DNA of 64,000 nt from Forficula auricularia (Eukaryota > Arthropoda > Insecta > Dermaptera > Forficulidae), in NCBI GenBank assembly GCA_024734495.1, contig JALMQS010000104.1, positions 310,001 through 374,000 on the forward strand, written 5' to 3'. The translations under genes and the position numbers were made by a program. Below the pieces are notes generated by a model. It was not told where the DNA came from. It searched no databases and saw only the letters and a list, made by a program, of their open reading frames with translations. Positions 24,601-33,600 of this stretch are shown here, piece after piece; the stretch's first letter is position 1, and every line of letters begins with the position of its first letter.

Positions 24601-27600
24601 AAAAAAAATAATGATAATTCCCAATCTACCATATGTAAAAAATTTCATTTTTAATTGCAATTATTTCATGTTTGGTGTGGTAAATCGTCTTCAAATTTTA
24701 ACAGTGTGTTTATTATACTTTTAATGACTTATATTCCAAGTTTCGAAGACTTCTTGAATTTTTGCATTTGTGAAAGAACTACCTTAATTCTCTTTATTAT
24801 CAAACCAGCTGCCTCCGGACCTTCTTATCAAAATATCTTAGGACATTCCCACTAGTGTTCGGGGCCTCTCGGATCTGGATGGTCACGACCATAAAAGTGC
24901 TTTATATTATAGTATAGAAATTTTCAGAATGTTTTTTTTTTGTTTTAGAAATTAGCGCCCACATGGGATGCCCTCGCGAATGCCTTTTCCCATGACGTGT
25001 CTGTTCAAATTGGAAAAATTGATTGCACCACTCATCGCACAACATGCACCCAACATGAAATCAAAGGATATCCCACATTGATGTGGATAGAGGATGGCAA
25101 AAAGGTGATATAATTTAAAAATTATAATAAATATATTAAATGAAATATATTTCGAAACAATCTTTATAATTTTTATTTTTTTGATCTAGATTAAGAAATA
25201 CCAAGGAGAAAGAAGTTATGAAGCTTTAAAAGACTTTGTTACTCAGATGCTTGGATCTGAAGATAAAACCCCTCTTGAGGACAAGATACCCACTGAGAGT
25301 CCAGTTTTGCCACTCTCAGCAGATAACTTCAAACATGGTATTGAAAAGGGAATGACATTTGTGAAATTTTTTGCACCCTGGTAATTTAAAAATCTTTTTT
25401 CATTACGTTTATATCAATATATTTTTATCTGTCAATTACATATACACTCAGCGACACAATTAACCCCCCACCAAACCACCCAAACATTATCGATAGTATT
25501 CCCAATCACTTACAGGAGGTCATTAAAGCCAGAGGAGGCAACACATGTTATTAAGGTAGTTGTTTCACCAAATGGGTTTTCTTAGGATTATTTTGAAATT
25601 TAGACAGATTATTATGTAAATACTTCTGCATCGATTTGTGGCAAAACGAAATTAGTTCCAGAGATATTAAATTCCAAAGATAGAGTTTTTCAGACTCTTA
25701 TACATTGCACTATACAGGATATCGGAAAGTTTACATACATATTTAATTAAAATTAAGAAACTCTTCTTACCATTGTTATAAAAAACTAAACCAACATTAA
25801 ACAATAACTAATACATTTTTTAAGAAAATTTTAATTCATAGTTACAACACAGTTTCTGAGATAATAATGAATAAATAATGAAAAAAGTATCATGAAAAAT
25901 TTACACTAAAAACAAGCTGGCAACAACGCATATATTTAACCTAAAAAGTGGGTTAAATTTAGTACTTTTTTCACTTCAGCCATTGTCGCAACAGCTTTCA
26001 ATCGGTTATTAAGAATTTTTTGTTTTATAAATCGACCTTTACCATATAATGTATTTTTTATCTGTCATTTCTATGATAAAAATATTCAAGCTCGGACAAT
26101 GTTGCCAGATTTGTCAAACGAGTACGGGATTGGGTAGTAGTGGTACATAAACAGGAAAAAGTTTTGGGCTTATGAATTATTAATCCTTATTGTCTGTACT
26201 ATATACTCTATCATTAACTTTTTGCTAGTATTGTCACAAAACAACTACCTTAAATGATTAACTTTTAAGAGCTTAAAGAATAATATAAATAAGGGTTGAC
26301 TCAGCACATTATCAATCGCGACGTTTCGACTTTTAGAGCTTCCTCGGGCTCTTAATCTTGTACTATAGTTTGTTATATATAGGCTTGCTTGGAATGTATG
26401 TATGACATTTAGGTAAATTGTTAAGAATTTTTTTTGGTAGACATAAAAGGAAAGGATTTAATTAATGGCAATGTAATTTATCTACAATGAAAGTATAGTT
26501 CAAATTTGAGACCCTGAGGAAGCTTTAATTAAATACGAAACAACACGATTGCTAATGTGCAGAATCGACACTTAGGGCTTTCATGTAAAAATGACATTTT
26601 TTTTAATTTCATGTTTTTTTTTAAATAAAAATAAATATTCTTGTTTAAATTATGATTTTTTAATCTTTTATGATCCTAGAAATTGAATGTAATAAATAAA
26701 TTAAGTAAACATTTGTTTAATTTTAAAATACTTAATAAAACTTAGGCGGGCGATTAATTGTGCCGCTGAGGTATAATATACCTACTATTTAAATACATTA
26801 TTTTTTAAAATTTACTTTTTATTTTTTAAGGTGTGGACATTGCAAACGATTGGCTCCTACTTGGGAAGAATTAGGGACAAAATTTATTGGAAAACCACAT
26901 ATTAAAATTGCTAAAGTCGATTGTACTATGGCAATTAGCAAAGAGTTATGCAGCAAGCAAGAGGTAAGCAATCGTATCGGCATTTAGGTTAACATGTCTG
27001 TTCAAACAAAATTTCAAACTCAACTATTGCTCCTTCCCAATAGAAAATTTACAATTTAGAAGAATTAGTTTCTGAATTTAAAATTTATTTCTTACAAATT
27101 CTGTAAGCAATCATTTTTTTTAATTAGTATATTTGTTATTTGTGAAAAAGCGATTTCTGAGCATGTATTATTTATTAGCTAAAGAAAGAAAACACTCGAT
27201 TCTCAAATCACAATCAAGTTGACAAATTAATATCTACACGTGAACTAAATTTTATCGAAATCTTTTAAACTATTTTCTAACAAACTTTCATAAAGACAAA
27301 GATTCTGTACCTTTATTTTGATATGATTATAAATCATTAAAGCCCGAAAATATCAAAAATATTTATGAAAGATTTCAATTTGCCGATGGTAAATATTAAT
27401 TAAATTATTAATAAAAGTTATGCATTTTTTGGCATGATGAGTGTTGGTGTATTTTTTTCTTTTTAAAAAGCAGTCAGTTAAACCCGGCAAGAAATCGGCC
27501 GAATGCCGAGGGTTGTATTCAAATTGCGCTCATGTCAAAAAGTCCTAATTTTGAAGTTATTTTAGCGAATAATGAAACAACATGATTTTTCTAAAACGTA

Positions 27601-30600
27601 AAAGCGTTTGAATTATAAGGAGACAATAAAAGAGTGTGTCTTCTGCTGGAATTATAAATTTTATTTATTTATAACGAGACTATAGTTTCGAGGGCTTTGC
27701 CCTCTTCATCAGTCTAATACAATGTATTCACAGGAATTAATTTATTAATGAAAGGTTATCATTGAATATTTATACATTTATTTTTGTTAGTTCGATATAG
27801 TTGAAAAAATATATGAATAAATAGTAATCATACGGCTCTTAATAATATAAAATATAGGATCAAAAAGTCTGGAATTAGTGAAACAAGAAAACATTTTTTT
27901 GGCCAAATTCGGTTTTATTTTTCAACATACATTCCTTTTAAGTCAATACAGCGAGTCCAACGTTTTTCTATCTTTTTATCCCGTCCGAAAAGTAATCTTT
28001 CGGAAGCTCTCCAAAATAGGACTCAGTTTCAGCTATGACTTTCCCATTTGACTGAAATTGCTTACCGGTGAGCCATCTCTTCAGGTTTAGAAACAGGTAA
28101 AAGTTGCTGGGGGCCAGGTCTGGCTTAGGAACCAGTTCAAATCCGATTTCGTGCAATTTTGCTTACGCAACTAACGATGAATGAGCATTGTCGTGATGAT
28201 AGAGGATTCTTTTCTTCTTCAAATGTGTCCATTTTTTTGTAATTTCAATTTTCAAATGATACAATATTGATGAATAATATGCGCTAGTTTTGGTTTTACC
28301 TTTTTCAAGATAGTCGATGAATATTATTCCACCCGCATCCTAAAATTCGGAGACCATAACCTTTCCGGTCCATTGCTGAGTTTTTGGACGCTTCGGAGCA
28401 CTTTCACCCGAAGAAACCCATTGTTTTGACTCTGGTGTATAGAAATGGATCCAGGTTTCATCCATGGTTATGGATCGGCGCAAAAGCTCCTTTGAATTTC
28501 GCTTAAACATTGCCAAATTTTGCTGGGAAGTCGTAACACGAATTCGTTTTTGCTCCACTGTGAGCAAATGCGGCATCCATCGCGCGCAGAGCTTTTTCAT
28601 ACCCAAAATATCATGTATGATATTGAACACAGTGCCATATGACATTTGTGTGGTCTCAGCTAGCTCCCTCAATTTCACTTTGGGGTTGTTCAACATAATA
28701 TCATGGATTTTTTGGGCGTTTTCTGGTGTCAGACCTCTTTTCGGCGTCCAGATCGTTCAGCATCACTTGTGCTTGTTCCACCTTAACGAAAGTAAGAAAA
28801 TCACTTTTGAATCATCTTTATCGACAGTACAGAGTCCGGATAATAATTATCTAACTTGGCTTTGGACTCTGCTATCGTTTTCTTGCGTAAATTATAGTGT
28901 TTAATCAGAACACGAAACTCAGACTTTTTCATTTAAAAAAAAAACCAAGGAGGTTGGTTGTTTCTCACTGCTGTAACTTGTAAATGCGAAAACATGAATG
29001 GCTGAAATTTTGACAGACGTGTAATGAAGAATGAAGTTAGTTATGAATGGTTCACATTAGTGCATACTAGCCCCATTCATAGGATTATTCCAAACTGATA
29101 TATATATATATATATATACCTAGCAGTAGATCCCCCTTTAAACCCTCAATAATAATAAAAATAGTAATAATAATAATAATAAAACCTCAGGAACTCATTC
29201 TGATGAGTACGTGGATGGCGACCACGGGGTATCCGAGCTAAGTCTGACATTGCTTCCACTTACTTGTGTCAGGCTTCTCTCTTTTCTCTTTCCTCTTGGC
29301 CAACTCTTGTTTTTTTCGACCCCGACGCTATTAGGTTTTCGAGGGCTAGGGGTTCATTTCTTTTTTCATCTTTCTTTTCTTCGCCCTGCAGGGAGTATGG
29401 TTGACGGAGGTTGCTAGATCCTCTAACGGACGCCTCCCCCGGTGACGGATATGGGAATGCCTCCCAGATATGGGTGGTACCGGGGAAATGAAATACCCGG
29501 AGCGGCACAAAATTAGCGAAGGACACGACGGTTCTCCATGTTAGGAGCGGTACTCCGACAGCGTCTGTCTCCATGTGAGGAGCGGCTGAATAAATGCTGG
29601 CAGTAGCTCTAAAATGCAAAGCCCAAAATGAAACGATTATTGGAAAATAGTATCGCGGGCGATCGGTCCTCGCAAGACCGCGCAGAAGGTTCTGACACTG
29701 GGCCAACTGTGTCAAATGAGATACCTGTGTCAGTGGATGGTGGTGGACCTAGTACAGAACAACAGTCTAGGAGCGGCGCTGCACCACTTATGGCTACCGC
29801 AGAAGTAGGAGCATCAGCTTCAAGTACTTTGAGTCGGAGTAGCTTGAGGACTCCATCTACAGGGTCTTCCGCTGCTTCAAGACCAACTAGCCAGCGCACG
29901 AAATGGACCATAGAGATGAATACCTCTGTGATGCGTGCGTACTATACTAGTACAAGGGTAGGAACGGAATGTGAGGGATTCAGAGCGAGGATGCATGCGG
30001 AGTGGAGGAGAATGTATCCAGACAGTACGTTAACCGAACAAAGAGTATGCAGCCAGTTAAATTCCATCCAAAGAAGAAATGTGTTTTCAACTGACCAAAT
30101 TGATCAGATTAAGCGGCAGGTGGCTGGGGAACTTCAAACCAGTTTTGCGCCTCAGATTCATCCTCATGGCGAACAACAACCTGAGGATGAAGTAACACAA
30201 AGCGAAGGACATGCAGCTGAAAATCAACTGGTAACACCAGCTGATGAAGAACAACTTAATGGTGAACTGCAATGCGAAGACGAACAACTAAAAGGTGAAT
30301 TGCAACACAATTATCATAAATACCATATGATGTACGATGGTGTCGCGTTGAAGGAACGACCTCGCATTTCGAAAGTCTCCGGCAATAAGAATTTTTATAC
30401 TACATGTAAAATCATGAATTCACTGGTGGAAGATTCGGTCTCTCGGTCGTCTTCTCTGGAAGAGTTATCTGGAGTGGTACATTGTGCTGCCTTGGCTGTA
30501 TGTACAGTTTTGGGAAGAAGCGCAGAAAAGCAGGAATATACAATGACTTTAAAAAGCTCTAGGTCAAGAAATAAACCAGTACCGATCTGGAAAAAAGAAT

Positions 30601-33600
30601 ACAAGACAAGATAAACAAAGCTAGGAAAGAGATAGGCCATTTGTTAGAATATTTCAGGAAAAAAGAGAACGTGTCAAAGAGAGTGATGAACGGTGTTAGA
30701 TCGATAGCGAGAAGATTACAACTTAGAATGAGCTCAAAAGATAGTGACAGGAGATTGAGGGAGGAAGATGAGCGCCTCAGACAAAGAATTGCAGCACTTG
30801 GTGCACGGATTCGGCGCTATGAGGAGTCTTCTAGAAGACGTAGTCAGGAAACAACTTTCGCTGCTGATCAGGGAAAATTTTATAGGCAGTTGGAGGCTGT
30901 AGATGGGGGTACGCATGCGGGACAAGCTCCGGATGAAGATACTATGGTGCAGTTCTGGTCTAATATATGGTCTGAACCAAAGCAACACAACAGGAACGCT
31001 TGCTGGCTGAAGAACGAAGAGGAAGCATCCGGAAATATTGTCGAGATGCCCCCGGTTACTATTACTTTGGATGATGTTAAATCAACCATAAAGAAAACTC
31101 AAAATTGGAAGGCGCCTGGTCTGGACGGCATTCACAATGTTTGGTGGAAATATCTAACTACTACACATCAGCGGTTAGCCTGGCTGTTTAATGAGGCTTT
31201 ACGTAATCCAACTACCTTCCCCAGTTACCTGTTGACGGGTACAACCTACATGTTGGACAAGCGGGCCGGGAGTTCCCAACCGGAGAACTATCGACCAATC
31301 ACATGTTTATCAACACTATACAAGATCTTGACATCGGTCGTCGCCTCGAAGATTAATTGTCATCTAATGGCTCAGAACCTTCTAGCCCCTGAACAAAATG
31401 GCTGTCGTAAGAGATCTCGAGGCTGCAAGGAATTGTTAGTTATTGACAACGTGCTAACCAAACAGGTACGCGGGCAATCGCACAATCTCTCCCTCGGTTG
31501 GGTAGATTATAAAAAGGCGTTTGACTCGGTACCGCATTCGTGGCTTCTACATGTCCTCGAGTTATACAAAATCAATCCTATAATTGTTAATTTCCTGAAA
31601 TCTGGAATGTCAAAATGGAGAACATCTTTACACGTTGGAAAAGGTGTTCACAACTATAAGACCAAGGAGATCAGTATTAGACGTGGAATCTTCCAGGGTG
31701 ATAGTCTGAGTCCGCTCTGGTTCTGTATGGCTCTCACTCCGTTGAGTAGGATGATTAGGGAGTCCGGGTATGGGTATCTTGTAAAGAAAAACCCAAATGT
31801 TTACATCTCGCACCAGTTTTATATGGATGATCTCAAGCTTTATGCTTCATGCAAGGACCAGTTGCAAAAGGAATTTGAGCTAGTAAAGAGATTCAGTGAT
31901 GATATTGGTATGGAGTTCGGTTTGGATAAATGTGCTACTGTGCATGTTAAGCGTGGTCAGGTTCAAGATGGAGAGCAGGATATGGAACTCTTTGATGACA
32001 CAACCATTCATAACCTTGGTAATGAAGAAACATATAAATACCTAGGACTGAATCAGCTGCTGGGGATTTCTGAAACCAACTCCAGGAATAATATCCAGAA
32101 GAAAGTTCTTTCTAGAATAAATAAGATCTGCAAATCAAATATCAACTCTAGAAACAAAATCTCGGCTATCAATACTTGGGCTATTCCGGTAGCCACATAT
32201 ACATTCGGTGTTATAAAGTGGTCGGCGACATCTCTTCAAGCTTTCGACAGAAAAATAAGAACGACTCTTACAAGACACCGGCTACACCATCCACGCAGTT
32301 CAGTACATAGATTATATTTGCCTCGAAAGAGTGCAGGTAGAGGACTTCTTAATCTGGAGGCGTTATGTCGGCGTCAAGAGGAGGGGCTTCGACGCTACTT
32401 TTTATCCAGTGACTCTACACTATGCAAAACCATCTGCTGTCGAGATAAGAATATGAGTCCGCTGGATTTAGCCCAAGAAAATAAAGAGTTTCAATATTTA
32501 AAACACCAAGATCGCATTAATGACTGGAAAGGGAAAGAACTCCATGGTAGATATTTTACGGCTCTGGCGGCAGATGATGTTGATGAAGAAGGTTCTACGG
32601 AATGGCTCAGAACAGGAGGTCTTTATGGAGAGACAGAGGGTTTTCTTTTCGCAATCCAGGACCAGGTGATAAAGACACGAGCTTACCAAAGACACATCAT
32701 GGGTCAGCTGATCGACAGTAGATGTCGCCTATGTAAAACCACCAATGAATCAATACAACATATTTGCTGTGGTTGCCCATCACTAGCTCCAACTGAATAT
32801 CTACAAAGACATAATAATGTAGCCAAGGTCATACATCAAGCACTGGCAAAGAGATATCGTCTAATAGAAGAAGAACAACCTTATTACAAATGTAGGCCTG
32901 AGACAGTAATCAGCAATGATCGAGCGCGAATTTTGTGGGACTGTGCAATCACAACTGATAGAGCAGTTGAAGCAAATAGACCCGATATTGTCCTGTTTGA
33001 TAAAAATAAAAAATGCAATAATTATTGATGTTGCGGTTCCATCGGATGACAAGCTTCTGTCAACAATCGCTGAAAAGAAAAGGAAGTACCAAGCGCTGTC
33101 TGTCGAACTGAAGGATATGTATAAGCTTCAGGGGTGGAGAGTCAGTGGTGGTGTCCGCGAATGGTCTGGTCACGAAGGATTGGAAGATTGCAAAATCAAA
33201 AATTCAATTGGACGAAGGACACATGAGAACTTGTCAGAAGGCCGCATTGTTGGGAACTGCAAATATTGTTAGGAAATTTTTAAGTCTCCAATAAACCACC
33301 CAGTGTCATGCATGATTCGCATCCCTAAATTCCTTTGTAAATATTGTACATATAAATATCAACCTTTGTACATAAATTTTTTCCCCGGCAACTGTGTAAA
33401 AATTAAAAGAAAAATAAACAAAATAATAATAATAATAATAATTAGGAAGCCTCGTCTCTTTTCCATATTTAAATCGGCTTGCTTCAAAATTAAATAATCT
33501 AAGGAATTTATTAAATAATCTTAACAAAAATAATTATTAATTTTTTTTTTTTATGTTCTAGGTGGACGGGTTTCCAACACTAATTTTATATAAAGAAGGA

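Noticed and set aside
28464..28904. A plus-strand 146-codon ORF
   Set aside because: It is antisense to the mariner transposase.
29181..29240. CTGATGAG near the 5' end of the Dong-type element as a hammerhead
   Set aside because: No GAAA follows the hairpin. A different 5' ribozyme (HDV-like, as in R2) is possible, but I could not build one.
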